Positions 51,314 through 60,887 of a stretch of 64,000 bases of DNA are shown here, in pieces. Below the pieces are notes generated by a model. It saw nothing but the letters and a program-made list of their open reading frames with translations. It made no database searches and was not told where the DNA came from. Position 1 is the first letter of the stretch. Each line of letters opens with the position of its first letter. Source of the stretch: Methanomassiliicoccales archaeon (GTDB taxonomy: Archaea > Thermoplasmatota > Thermoplasmata > Methanomassiliicoccales > JAAEEP01); assembly GCA_013415695.1 (NCBI GenBank), contig JAAEEP010000002.1, positions 86,110 to 150,109 on the forward strand, in the 5' to 3' direction. Position numbers and translations under genes: made by a program.

Positions 51314-54300
51314 ATGTCGGTGGCTTTCAAAGATGAGCACAGTGTTGTTCGTTTTCTAACGCTTTTCGTAGCGGCAACATTCATTCTTATCTTACCGTTG
51401 AGTGTGGTTTTCGCAAATTGCCCTCTCTGTGAACCAAGCGGGGCGATTACAGTAACGGAGTCTCCTGTTCAGGATGATCTCTTCCTACCAGAACCTGATG
51501 GTGAAACCCCCCTAATGAGAATCCAGGGGATGCTGACCGGAACGAACACCTCACCGGTCAGCCTTCACCATCTAACTCAGGCAGAAGCCGAGGACCTGAT
51601 GGAAATATTGGGTACTCAGGATTCGAATGAGGAATATAATCTCCTGATCGAAGGATTTGGAACCGGTCTTACTCCCCCGTCCAAAGAGGAATGGGACCAG
51701 ATGATCGGAAGCACAATCGTCGTTGAGGTGGGTGAATACTCCATCCTTTCAGCCCCTTCAGCATATGATCTCTCGACTGACCCGTGCTTTCCACAGGTAA
51801 GGAGTCAAGGAGGCCAAGGTTCCTGCGCCGCATGGGCCACAGCATACTATTCCTATGGCTACCTGGAAGCCAAGGACAACGGCTGGACGGATGCGTCCAC
51901 AGGAAACGATGATCATCTCATGTCCCCTGCCTGGACATATAACAAGGTGAATGGAGGTTCTGATTCGGGTTCATCATTGACCGGCAATGCCAGGATCATC
52001 CGTGACTGGGGAATTGCCTCGATGGCCAGTATGCCTTACAATGATCAAGATTCCGTCAGCTGGGGTACTGAGAATGCCTGGCGTGAAGCCCCTCTTCATC
52101 GCTCGGTCGATTCGTTCTACCTATCATACAACGGTGACAGCACCCTCCAGTACGTGAAGGATCTCATCTACTCAGGTACACCTGTGGCCTTTGCGATGGA
52201 CGCATACGAGTATAATCCAGCATTCTCCGATGGCAACTACATCATGTCATCGTACGAGTATGACTCCACAACGATCAACCATGCTCAGACCTTCGTAGGC
52301 TATGATGACTCGGTCACCGACGACGGGGAAACAGGAGCTTTCAAAGTAGTGAACTCCTGGGGCACGAACTTCGCGGACGATGGATACTACTGGCTGACCT
52401 ACGATGCCTTCAAGGAGATGGGGAGCATGCTCTCGCTCCGCTATCTCGAGGATAAATCGGATTATGTCCCTTCCATAGTGGCAACCTGGGAGTTCAGTTC
52501 CTCGCCCTCGAGGGAGGCGGACTTCGAGGCGGGGATTGGATCTTACTCTTCCCCAGCTTCTACGAAGGTGCCATATTACAGCAAGAACTCGGCCTCTTAC
52601 AACCACGTCTACCCTGGGTTCATGTGTCTTGACATCACTGAGTTCCAGTCCCAATACAGCGCTGGAAACAACGAATTCTATCTTGAGGTATCATCATCAG
52701 ATATCTCTGGTGCTCTTTCCTCTTTCCTCATAGAGATATATCAGGGAGGGTACTCACCAGGGACTCCCAGTTTGCTTTCCTCCGAGTCCCCTGACGTACC
52801 CATGAGTAATCCCGGTCATGTCACCAACACGATGGAGGACAGTGGTGACACAACCCCTCCATCAATATCTATCTTTGAGCCTCTAGATGGAGCGGTCACA
52901 TCTATGACCCAGATGACGATCTCATGGACCGGATCAGACGCCGAATCTGGAATAGACCGCTACGAGGTCAAGCTGGACACATATTCGTGGTTTGATCTAG
53001 ATACCTTGACCTCATATACATTCACCAATCTCACCCAGGGTTCACACAGCGTGCAGGTAAGGGCGTACGACTGCTCTGGGAACAATGCCTTGGATAGCGT
53101 CTCTTTCTGCGTTGACAGCACTAATCCTGGGGTCGATATACTCTCTCCTTCGAACGATGCTCTTCTCAGCTCATCATCTCTCACTGTGAGCTGGACCGGG
53201 TCTGATGCGGTCAGCGGCATCGATCACTACACGGTGCGGTTGGACCTTGGACCTTGGATCGATGTAGGTACCCAAACATCCCGTTCCTTCAGTGAGCTTG
53301 GTCAGGGCTCCCACACCGTTCAGGTCAGGGCCTATGACATGGCAGGGAACAATGGCACCGACGAGGTCAGCTTCACAGTGGACTCCATTGGTCCTGACCT
53401 GGAGATCCTAGCTCCTTCAGATGGAATGGTATATAGCTCAACCACAATCGATGTCAGCTGGACGGGATCTGATGGCGATAGCGGCATTGACTATTACCAG
53501 GTGCGGATCGACCAGGGTTTCTGGCTGAACATAGGTGCTCAGACATCTCACCAATTCACAAGTATTTCCCAGGGCGACCACACGGTGGAGGTCAAGGCTC
53601 ACGACCTAGCTGGTAACCTCGCCCTGGAATCGGTATCGTTCACTATCGATACGATCTCACCTTCAGTTGGAATAGTAACTCCCGAAGAGGGTGAAGAACT
53701 CACTCAGTCGAACGTGGAGGTATCATGGTTAGTCACCGATGCAGGTGGTGTAGAATATATCGAGCTTAGGCTGGATGGAGGGGGATGGAACAACATGGGT
53801 CTTGGAACATCAGCGTTCCTTAGCCTTGATGATGGATCCCACACAATCGAGATAAGAGCATTCGATCTCGCGGGGAACGTGGGTCAGGACTCCGTCAGCT
53901 TCAACATTGATTCCTCCCTGCCATCAGTGGAAATAACCTCCCCGTTCAATGGTTCGATATTCAATCTCACCCAGGTCACTGTATCTTGGACCGGTGATGA
54001 TGGCGGATCTGGAATCGACCATTATGAGTTGAAGGTTGATGACGGTATTTGGACATCATGTGGCCTCTCCACATCGGTACAGCTTGAACTCGGTGATGGG
54101 TCTCATTTGGTCCTGGTGAGAGCACTCGATGGTGCCGGTCACGCCGCAACTGATTCAGTGGGATTCAGCATCGATACCATTTCCCCCCTGGTCACCCTAA
54201 TCAACCCAAACCAGGGAATTCTCGACTCCTCCTCAATCATCGTGGAATGGCAGGGTTATGATTCGGGACTTGGAATACTCGAATTCGAGCTTAAAGTGGA

Positions 54301-57300
54301 CGGTCAACCATTCTATTCTGGTACAAATACTCAATACGAGTTGAGTTCCCTTGATGAGGGGACCCATTTCCTCATCATAAGGGCGTATGACCTCGCCTTG
54401 AACCGGGCAGAAGAATCCTTTGCGTTCACCATTGACACAGTTGACCCCTATGTTACCATAGTCTACCCCTCGAATGGGGAGATGTTGAACTCATCAACAG
54501 TGACATTGCAATGGCAGAGTTGGGATGCCACCTCAGGTGTCTCAGGCTCCTGGATGAGGCTGGATTCAGGCAACTGGAACGGAATCGGTAACGCCACATC
54601 AATGACCATCTGGTCTCTCGATGACGGATATCATGAGGTCGAAATAATGGCGATCGATCAAGCTGGAAATCAGGCGATTGATTCCATTGGATTCTCTATT
54701 TGGACAGGTGTCCTCGAGATTGAGATCGTATCACCTCATGATGGGGAGCTGCTTTCGGTCGATTCTACGACCGCAACGTGGGCGTTCAGCGGATCACCAT
54801 TCGGTCTGGACCATTACGAATTGAGGTTGGACTACGGCTACTGGAGCGATATGGGGCTTCAAACCACATGCAACCTTCACTTCCTTGAGACCACTTGGCA
54901 CACACTAGAGGTACGTGTTTTCGATGGGGTTGGGAACTCAGCCACTGACACAGTGCAGTTCGAGGTAGACACTATGGCACCAACAGTCTCCATCACCTCA
55001 CCTCTGGAAGGGGAGGGCATCACCGCTTCATTCGTGGTAGTGAGTTGGAACATCGAGGAGTTGGGCTCGGGATTGACCTCTGTCTTGATCAATCTAGATG
55101 ATGGTGATTGGATTCATGCTGGTGAAGGTCACACATTCACATCCGTCTCCCCTGGTAACCATACAATAGCATTGTGGGCGGTCGATGTGGCTGGTAACTC
55201 AGGGAGCGCAACGGTCAACTTCACCATCGAAACAATGCCACTTGGAGTGGACATCCTACACCCAGCGGAAGGGGAAATCGTCTCCAATTCAGATATCGAG
55301 ATTGCTTGGTCAGGGGTAGAAACCGTCTACGGTATCGATCATTATGAGATAAGAGTCGATGACGGCGCTTGGGTGAACGTCGGACTGAACGACACATACC
55401 AGATAGAAGACCTATCTGAAGGAGTCCATGAAATCCTCGTGATGATAGTGGATGGGATAGGTGATAATGCCTCATCATCCATCACCATTACGGTAGATGT
55501 CTCATCTCCATCAGTAGAGATCATATCACCATCCTCTGGAATAACAAGAGATACGACCTTGCTTGTACAGTGGTTGGGAAGCGATGCCATTTCTGGAGTC
55601 GATTACTTCCAGTTCAGGATCGATCAGGGGCCCTGGCAGGCGACCACCGGCACATCAACAACCATCGGATCGTTGCAGGATGGAGAGCATATCTTCGAGG
55701 TGGTCATTTTCGATCTGGTAGGTCACAGCTCCTCCGACTCCCTATCTGTCACCGTCGATACCACGCCTCCTGAATTGGAGATCCTGGATCCTGTGGATGG
55801 TCTCTTGACAAACCACTCTGATATTGAGGTACGCTGGTCCCTGGAAGATGCAGATGATTCCTCACTTGAGATCAGCATCGACGGCTCGGAATGGATATCG
55901 ATCGGAGCGGTCGAATCATTGGAGATCGACCTGGATGGAGAAGGGGAGCACATCCTCGAGCTCAGGGTCAATGATGAAGCGGGCAACACAGCCGTCGATA
56001 GCGTTTCGGTATATCTTGACACCACACCCCCGGTCCTGCTCATAGAGACGCCCGAAGAGTTCCAACTGTTCAATTCCTCAGCAGTCTGCATAGCCTGGCT
56101 CGCCTCGGACAACCTCTCCGAACCCATCAGTTGCTATATTTCAATCGATGGAGGTTCCTGGATGAGCCTTGGATCAATGGCATCGTACAACATCGTTGAT
56201 CAAGATGATGGAGATCACACCGTTGCTGTCAAGGCATTTGACCAGGCCGGCAATTCGTTCACCAGGAGCGTCTCCTATAAGGTAGATACCTCACCACCAT
56301 CTATAGAAATCGAATGGCCATCTGGAGGGTCGGTCTTAAATCAGACCGATGTGACGATAAGCTGGACGGCTTCTGATCTCACGAGCGAGGTACTCTCTGT
56401 CGTCTTCTCCATCGACTCTGGAATCTGGATTGACGTCACGGGAAACAGCACCTTCGAAATCACATTCACGGATGGAGTTCATGTCATCAGCGCGAAGGTA
56501 GAGGATCTGGTGGGCAATTGCCTGATTTTGAACACATCCTTCACTATGGATACCGAACTTCCATACATCAATTTCCTATCCCCGGTCTTGGGATCGAGAA
56601 TCAACCTCACTTCTGTTCACATTGAGTGGGATGCTGGGGACAACCAGACCGGTCTGCACCATTGCCTCCTATCGATCGATGGAGGTCCATGGCTGGATGT
56701 TGGAACCGATCATAATCTCACTGTGCAATTGCAAGGTGAAGGTAGTCACGTGATCACAATTATGGCACTCGATGGTGCGGGACATTTCCAGAAAGCCAAC
56801 GTCTCCGTCATAGTAGATACAATAGCTCCATCAGTTGTCAACCACTCTCCAGTGGGCGACTCGGTTGAAATAGACGCCCCCATCACCATCACATTCTCGG
56901 AGCCAATGGACATTGGGAGTGTTGAGATCCGGCTCAATGACCTTGAGGAGATCCCATTGTGGAACGGTCAAACCGCTATATTGAATCCTTCAAACGGTTT
57001 CCAATATGGTTCGACCTATACTTTGGCGGTCTTTGGAAAGGACATATCAGGAAATCAGGTTCAGGAGGAATGGTCGTTCAGCACAATTGCATTAGGAATC
57101 ATCAGTGGTATTGTCCTCGACGATGATGACCAGCCGATCGCAAATGCGTTGGTATCATTGGATACTGGAGAGAGCACCACCACAAACAGTGAAGGTCATT
57201 TCATTCTCGAGGCACCTCCTGGGAGCTACACGATCACCATCACCAAGGATGGCTATGGAGGAAAGGTGATGGACGTTCAGATATCGGATGGCCAGACCCA

Positions 57301-57430
57301 GGTGAGTAGTAATCTCGAACCGCTCGACGATTCATTCAGTCTGGATCAGAATATGATGTTGATCCTCATCATAGGAATCATATCTTGCATCGCAATAGCC
57401 GGTATAGCGGTCAGAAGTAGACACAAGTGA
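51314..57430 (+). CDS. Giant secreted papain-like (C1A) protease with 15 Ig-like repeats and C-terminal anchor
   Basis: A 2038-residue surface protein. A signal peptide covers about 1-35. The papain domain (about 150-375) has oxyanion Gln and catalytic Cys171 in 'QGGQGSCAAWATAYYSYG', His323 in 'INHAQTFVGYDD' and Asn347 in 'VVNSWGT', so it should be active. A beta domain (about 376-510) looks like the lectin-like module seen after such peptidases. Fifteen Ig-like repeats of about 88 residues fill 515-1839, then an SbsA-type Ig domain ('ITITFSEPMD', to about 1927), a carboxypeptidase-regulatory-like domain ('SGIVLDDDDQPIANALV', to about 2002) and a membrane helix (2014-2033) ending in RSRHK. 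It would be held on the cell surface with the protease projected outward, to digest external protein. Confidence 0.92.
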   Translation: MSVAFKDEHSVVRFLTLFVAATFILILPLSVVFANCPLCEPSGAITVTESPVQDDLFLPEPDGETPLMRIQGMLTGTNTSPVSLHHLTQAEAEDLMEILGTQDSNEEYNLLIEGFGTGLTPPSKEEWDQMIGSTIVVEVGEYSILSAPSAYDLSTDPCFPQVRSQGGQGSCAAWATAYYSYGYLEAKDNGWTDASTGNDDHLMSPAWTYNKVNGGSDSGSSLTGNARIIRDWGIASMASMPYNDQDSVSWGTENAWREAPLHRSVDSFYLSYNGDSTLQYVKDLIYSGTPVAFAMDAYEYNPAFSDGNYIMSSYEYDSTTINHAQTFVGYDDSVTDDGETGAFKVVNSWGTNFADDGYYWLTYDAFKEMGSMLSLRYLEDKSDYVPSIVATWEFSSSPSREADFEAGIGSYSSPASTKVPYYSKNSASYNHVYPGFMCLDITEFQSQYSAGNNEFYLEVSSSDISGALSSFLIEIYQGGYSPGTPSLLSSESPDVPMSNPGHVTNTMEDSGDTTPPSISIFEPLDGAVTSMTQMTISWTGSDAESGIDRYEVKLDTYSWFDLDTLTSYTFTNLTQGSHSVQVRAYDCSGNNALDSVSFCVDSTNPGVDILSPSNDALLSSSSLTVSWTGSDAVSGIDHYTVRLDLGPWIDVGTQTSRSFSELGQGSHTVQVRAYDMAGNNGTDEVSFTVDSIGPDLEILAPSDGMVYSSTTIDVSWTGSDGDSGIDYYQVRIDQGFWLNIGAQTSHQFTSISQGDHTVEVKAHDLAGNLALESVSFTIDTISPSVGIVTPEEGEELTQSNVEVSWLVTDAGGVEYIELRLDGGGWNNMGLGTSAFLSLDDGSHTIEIRAFDLAGNVGQDSVSFNIDSSLPSVEITSPFNGSIFNLTQVTVSWTGDDGGSGIDHYELKVDDGIWTSCGLSTSVQLELGDGSHLVLVRALDGAGHAATDSVGFSIDTISPLVTLINPNQGILDSSSIIVEWQGYDSGLGILEFELKVDGQPFYSGTNTQYELSSLDEGTHFLIIRAYDLALNRAEESFAFTIDTVDPYVTIVYPSNGEMLNSSTVTLQWQSWDATSGVSGSWMRLDSGNWNGIGNATSMTIWSLDDGYHEVEIMAIDQAGNQAIDSIGFSIWTGVLEIEIVSPHDGELLSVDSTTATWAFSGSPFGLDHYELRLDYGYWSDMGLQTTCNLHFLETTWHTLEVRVFDGVGNSATDTVQFEVDTMAPTVSITSPLEGEGITASFVVVSWNIEELGSGLTSVLINLDDGDWIHAGEGHTFTSVSPGNHTIALWAVDVAGNSGSATVNFTIETMPLGVDILHPAEGEIVSNSDIEIAWSGVETVYGIDHYEIRVDDGAWVNVGLNDTYQIEDLSEGVHEILVMIVDGIGDNASSSITITVDVSSPSVEIISPSSGITRDTTLLVQWLGSDAISGVDYFQFRIDQGPWQATTGTSTTIGSLQDGEHIFEVVIFDLVGHSSSDSLSVTVDTTPPELEILDPVDGLLTNHSDIEVRWSLEDADDSSLEISIDGSEWISIGAVESLEIDLDGEGEHILELRVNDEAGNTAVDSVSVYLDTTPPVLLIETPEEFQLFNSSAVCIAWLASDNLSEPISCYISIDGGSWMSLGSMASYNIVDQDDGDHTVAVKAFDQAGNSFTRSVSYKVDTSPPSIEIEWPSGGSVLNQTDVTISWTASDLTSEVLSVVFSIDSGIWIDVTGNSTFEITFTDGVHVISAKVEDLVGNCLILNTSFTMDTELPYINFLSPVLGSRINLTSVHIEWDAGDNQTGLHHCLLSIDGGPWLDVGTDHNLTVQLQGEGSHVITIMALDGAGHFQKANVSVIVDTIAPSVVNHSPVGDSVEIDAPITITFSEPMDIGSVEIRLNDLEEIPLWNGQTAILNPSNGFQYGSTYTLAVFGKDISGNQVQEEWSFSTIALGIISGIVLDDDDQPIANALVSLDTGESTTTNSEGHFILEAPPGSYTITITKDGYGGKVMDVQISDGQTQVSSNLEPLDDSFSLDQNMMLILIIGIISCIAIAGIAVRSRHK
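52856..56830 (+). repeat. Fifteen tandem Ig-like domain repeats within the protease gene
   Basis: Each unit of about 265 bases encodes a domain of the pattern P-x-[VL]-x-I-x-x-P...V-x-W...S-G-I-x-x-Y-x-[LV]-x-[LI]-D...W...L-x-x-G-x-H-x-[VI]-x-[VI]-x-A-x-D-x-A-G-N...S-V-x-F-x-[IV]-D-T. The units are alike in protein but well diverged in DNA, so this is an old array. Units 1-3 are the most alike; unit 8 has lost much of the pattern. 'GID-Y' Gly-Ile-Asp in several units and the acidic surface suggest Ca2+ binding, which is inference. Confidence 0.85.
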
Positions 57431-57539
57431 TCAATGGAGAGGGGGTGAACGATCCCGCCATATCGTGCTTTCTCGAGGTAACGGTTATTATCCCCCTGCT
57501 TTAATGTTCATTTCATCGAACTTCATGGAGGTTTTCAAG

Positions 57540-58013
57540 ATGGCTCGACTTGATGTGGGGGACAAAGCCCCTGATTTCTGTCTCCTGGACATGAATGGGA
57601 AAGAGATCTGCCTTTCCAACCTGAAGGGTGAATTTGCCGTGGTCTATTTCTATCCAAAGGACATGACAAGTGGCTGCACGAAGGAAGCACACGACTTCAC
57701 CGAACAGCTGGATAAGTTCAAGTCCGTCAATGTCCCGGTCGTAGGAATAAGTCCTGATTCGCCTGATAGGCACAGGAAGTTCATCGAGAAGAATGACCTA
57801 ACGATCACCCTGCTATCAGATGAGGGACACGAGGTCCTTGAGAGATACGGAGTCTGGCAGAAGAAGAACATGTATGGCAAGGAGTTCTGGGGCGTTGTGA
57901 GGACAACATTCATAATCGACCCGAAAGGAAATATCGCAGCCTCCTGGCATAAGGTGAAGGTACCTGGGCATGTTGACGATGTGCTCTCAAGATTGCTTAC
58001 ACTATTGAAATGA
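57540..58013 (+). CDS. bcp: Peroxiredoxin, Bcp/PrxQ type, single-Cys form
   Basis: A 157-residue thiol peroxidase. 'VGDKAPDFCLLDMNGK' opens it, the peroxidatic Cys is in 'DMTSGCTKEAHDF', and 'GVVRTTFIIDPKG' carries the conserved Arg. The Cys that many PrxQ proteins have five residues after the first is His here, so it must be regenerated by an outside thiol or one of the two other Cys near the N-terminus. The frame is open from 57465, but ATG 57540 has a GGAGG site 9 bases upstream and fits the family start. Confidence 0.92.
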   Translation: MARLDVGDKAPDFCLLDMNGKEICLSNLKGEFAVVYFYPKDMTSGCTKEAHDFTEQLDKFKSVNVPVVGISPDSPDRHRKFIEKNDLTITLLSDEGHEVLERYGVWQKKNMYGKEFWGVVRTTFIIDPKGNIAASWHKVKVPGHVDDVLSRLLTLLK

Positions 58014-58028
58014 AAACAGAAGATTGGG

Positions 58029-59090
58029 TCAGGTACCCTTTCTCCTCATCTCCTCATTTACCCCAGATTTTTCATTCGTTGATATGCCTCCCAGGATCTG
58101 GGTATGTGGATAGGCTATTTCCACCTTCTCATCCTGATTGAACTTACTCCATATTCTCCTTGTGATCTCCGAGTGCACTCGTCTTCTGGTTGACGCTTGA
58201 CACAGGTATATCACGTATAAATTCACTCCAGAATCCGCGAACTTCATTCGCACCTGTGGTTGTCTCGGGATCTCTGTCCGGAGGTCGTTCAGTTCCATTT
58301 TGTCCTTATATTCATCAAACTTGCGGATCATGAGGTCTCCGACAACCTCGTTTGCAGCCTCAGTGATGAGTTTGACGGCAATATCGGTATCACTTTCGTA
58401 GGTGACCAGGATGGAGATCTCGTCCCATATTAGTGGTAAGTCCCGGGTGTAATTATATATGGGGTGGGAGAACATGAAACCATTCGGAATTGAGACTATC
58501 CTCCCAGTGAATGTGTCTCCCGCCATCCAATCACCGAACTCTCTAATCTCGGTTTGAATGGTGCTTATGTCGATAACATAACCATTCACACCCGCTATCG
58601 AGACTCTATCACCGATTCTGTATATCGATCTCGTTGAGATGAACAACCATCCGACAATGTTCAGTAGCGGTTGCTGGAGGACGAAGGCCATTGCCGCCGC
58701 AAATAGACCCAGAATGATTGCCCAAGAGTTAGGATCGCTTATAACGCCAAATAGCAGGCCTATTATCACTAAAGCCCAAATTATGTAGCTGATGATCTTC
58801 CAGGTAGATCTGGCCTCTGCCTCTTTCCTCGTCGAAGTGACCATGTACCTTACGAAGACCTTCCCCCCGATCTGCAGGAAAAACCATGTGATCGAGAGGA
58901 CGATTCCAGCTGTCAGTCCCAGATTGATGAATCCCTTGCCTCTTTCAGAGATGGATGTAAGAATGATCCCAGCGTTCATCAATATGAAGATTAGAATCAT
59001 CACGCCTATTAGTGCTAAAATAATGAATTCCATCCTCGATACGAGGGGTTTCTGAATCTCCTCTTCGCTCAAGTGGTAGGTGTATTCCAT
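58029..59090 (-). CDS. MscS-family mechanosensitive channel
   Basis: A 353-residue membrane protein. Four or five helices occupy about 20-150, and the MscS pore helix and beta domain follow ('IILGLFAAAMAFVLQQPLLNIVGWLF' region, then 'YRIGDRVSIAGVNGYVIDI'). It lacks the secreted N-terminal domain of the other MscS gene in the window and is only distantly related to it. Its role would be release of solutes on osmotic downshift. It is convergent with the peroxiredoxin gene, 15 bases away. Confidence 0.87.
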   Translation of the reverse strand: MEYTYHLSEEEIQKPLVSRMEFIILALIGVMILIFILMNAGIILTSISERGKGFINLGLTAGIVLSITWFFLQIGGKVFVRYMVTSTRKEAEARSTWKIISYIIWALVIIGLLFGVISDPNSWAIILGLFAAAMAFVLQQPLLNIVGWLFISTRSIYRIGDRVSIAGVNGYVIDISTIQTEIREFGDWMAGDTFTGRIVSIPNGFMFSHPIYNYTRDLPLIWDEISILVTYESDTDIAVKLITEAANEVVGDLMIRKFDEYKDKMELNDLRTEIPRQPQVRMKFADSGVNLYVIYLCQASTRRRVHSEITRRIWSKFNQDEKVEIAYPHTQILGGISTNEKSGVNEEMRRKGT

Positions 59091-59225
59091 CTTGGATTAG
59101 AAAAAGCTTCTTCAGGCCACTTCATCACAACACAGGTCAATTACAGAATTTGGAATGAGATGTTCATCTTTGGATGAGCACCAATTCTCGAACCGTAATG
59201 ATCAGGACGGATTCATCGAGATGGA

Positions 59226-60878
59226 TCATGCTTCTGACCAAAGAACGGTCGATTCTTCCCTGAGCTTGTACTTCATTATCTTGCCACTGGCAGTCAGGGG
59301 ATAGGAGTCCACGAAAGTGATCAGCTTGGGTATCTTAAACCAAGCGATCTTCCCCCTGCAGTAATCCTGAATATCCTCGGCGGTCATCTCTACCCCTGGC
59401 TTGAGGATAATGAATGCGCCAGGCTGCTCACCGTACTTCTTGCTGGGAACTCCAACCACCTGAACGTCCTGGACGCCATCGATATGGTGAATGAAGTCCT
59501 CCACCTCCTTGGGGTAGATGTTCTCTCCACCACGAATGATCATGTCCTTGAGGCGACCAGTGACCGCGAAGTACCCCTCCTCATCGACGATACCTATGTC
59601 ACCAGAATGGAGCCAACCCTCCTCGTCGATGGCCTTCGCGGTCTCCTCTGACATGTTGTAGTATCCTTTCATGACATTGTATCCGCGGCAGCAGATCTCT
59701 CCTGGTTCACCTGTCTCACAAAACTCTCCGGTCTCAGGGTTCATCACCACGGCTTCAATCCCAGGGTAAGGTTTTCCTACAGTGGAGCACTTCTTCTCTA
59801 GAGACGGCTCATCGAATAAAGTCTGGGTAATCCCCGGAGAAGCCTCGGTTAGACCGTATACAATCGTGACCTCCCTCATGTTCATCTTCTCTACGCTCTC
59901 GTTCATTGTCTTGACTGGGCATGGGGACCCCGCCATTATACCGGTCCGAAGTGTAGAGAAGTCAAACTTATCGAAGAGGGGATGGTCCATTATCGCGATG
60001 AACATCGTAGGCACGCCGTATAGAGCGGTACAACCCTCTCTCTCCACAGACATCATAACATTGATCGCATCATATTTCTCCAGGATGACCATGGTCGATC
60101 CGTGATTGATGCTCGAAAGGACTGCGAGCACGCATCCGAAGCAATGGAATAGCGGCACTGGGATGCATATCTTGTCATTTGGGCCCAAATTCTGATTTGC
60201 CCCTGTCCAGTAGCCGCAATTGCCTATGTTATGGTGCGTCAGCATTACGCCCTTGGGAAATCCGGTTGTTCCGGAGGTGTACTGCATATTCACCACATCG
60301 TGGCAATCGAGGCTTTCCTGACGGGCACGGTATTCATCATCAGTGGTCTGGCAAGCTAGTGCCATGATCTCGGGCATGGAGTACATTCCACGGTGCTTCT
60401 CAGGCCCCAGGAACATGACCCTCTTGAGATGTGGATATTTCAACGATCTCAGCTCGCCCCTCTGATGCTCTTTGAGTTCTGGAATAAGCTCATAGAGTGT
60501 GTTGACATAGTCTGTGTCCCTGTAACCATCTATGACGAAGATGTTCTCGGTTTCCGACTGCCTGAGAATGTAGTCTATCTCGGCCGATTTGTAGTTGATA
60601 TTGATGGTCAGAAGTATGGCCCCTATCTTGGCCGTGGCTAGTTGAAGGGTTACCCAGTGCGGAACATTGGTGGCCCACACCGCCACCTTCTCTCCTTTCT
60701 TGACTCCAAGAGCCATCAATCCTTTGGCGACCCGGTCCACAGTGTCTGAAAACTCCTTCCAGGTCTCCCTGTAGTCGCGGTCAACGTAGACGATCGCCTC
60801 TGTGTCAGGATACTTGCCGACCGTCTCATCAAGGATCTGACCCAGAGTCACTTCCCTGGTTATTTCTTTCCTAGGCAT
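59226..60878 (-). CDS. AMP-forming acyl-CoA synthetase
   Basis: A 550-residue adenylate-forming enzyme. The P-loop is 'YTSGTTGFPKGVMLTHHN', the hinge block is 'WLHSGDIGIVDEEGYFAVTGRLKDMIIRGGENIYP', and the C-terminal catalytic Lys is in 'PLTASGKIMKYKL'. It joins a carboxylic acid (medium or long chain by similarity) to CoA. The XRE-cupin regulator gene precedes it by 9 bases, a pairing that recurs in other prokaryotes, so that protein probably controls it in response to an acyl or carboxylate signal. ATG 60878 is preferred over TTG 60881 because of the GAGGGAG site. Confidence 0.92.
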   Translation of the reverse strand: MPRKEITREVTLGQILDETVGKYPDTEAIVYVDRDYRETWKEFSDTVDRVAKGLMALGVKKGEKVAVWATNVPHWVTLQLATAKIGAILLTININYKSAEIDYILRQSETENIFVIDGYRDTDYVNTLYELIPELKEHQRGELRSLKYPHLKRVMFLGPEKHRGMYSMPEIMALACQTTDDEYRARQESLDCHDVVNMQYTSGTTGFPKGVMLTHHNIGNCGYWTGANQNLGPNDKICIPVPLFHCFGCVLAVLSSINHGSTMVILEKYDAINVMMSVEREGCTALYGVPTMFIAIMDHPLFDKFDFSTLRTGIMAGSPCPVKTMNESVEKMNMREVTIVYGLTEASPGITQTLFDEPSLEKKCSTVGKPYPGIEAVVMNPETGEFCETGEPGEICCRGYNVMKGYYNMSEETAKAIDEEGWLHSGDIGIVDEEGYFAVTGRLKDMIIRGGENIYPKEVEDFIHHIDGVQDVQVVGVPSKKYGEQPGAFIILKPGVEMTAEDIQDYCRGKIAWFKIPKLITFVDSYPLTASGKIMKYKLREESTVLWSEA

Positions 60879-60887
60879 CAAGCTCCC

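Noticed and set aside
55723..56127. Minus-strand frame of 134 codons inside the giant protease gene
   Set aside because: Ser/Arg-rich antisense reading of Ig repeats without any motif.
52856..56830. DNA-level tandem repeat or assembly collapse in the giant gene
   Set aside because: The repeats are similar only as protein; DNA between units is well diverged and the frame is intact throughout.
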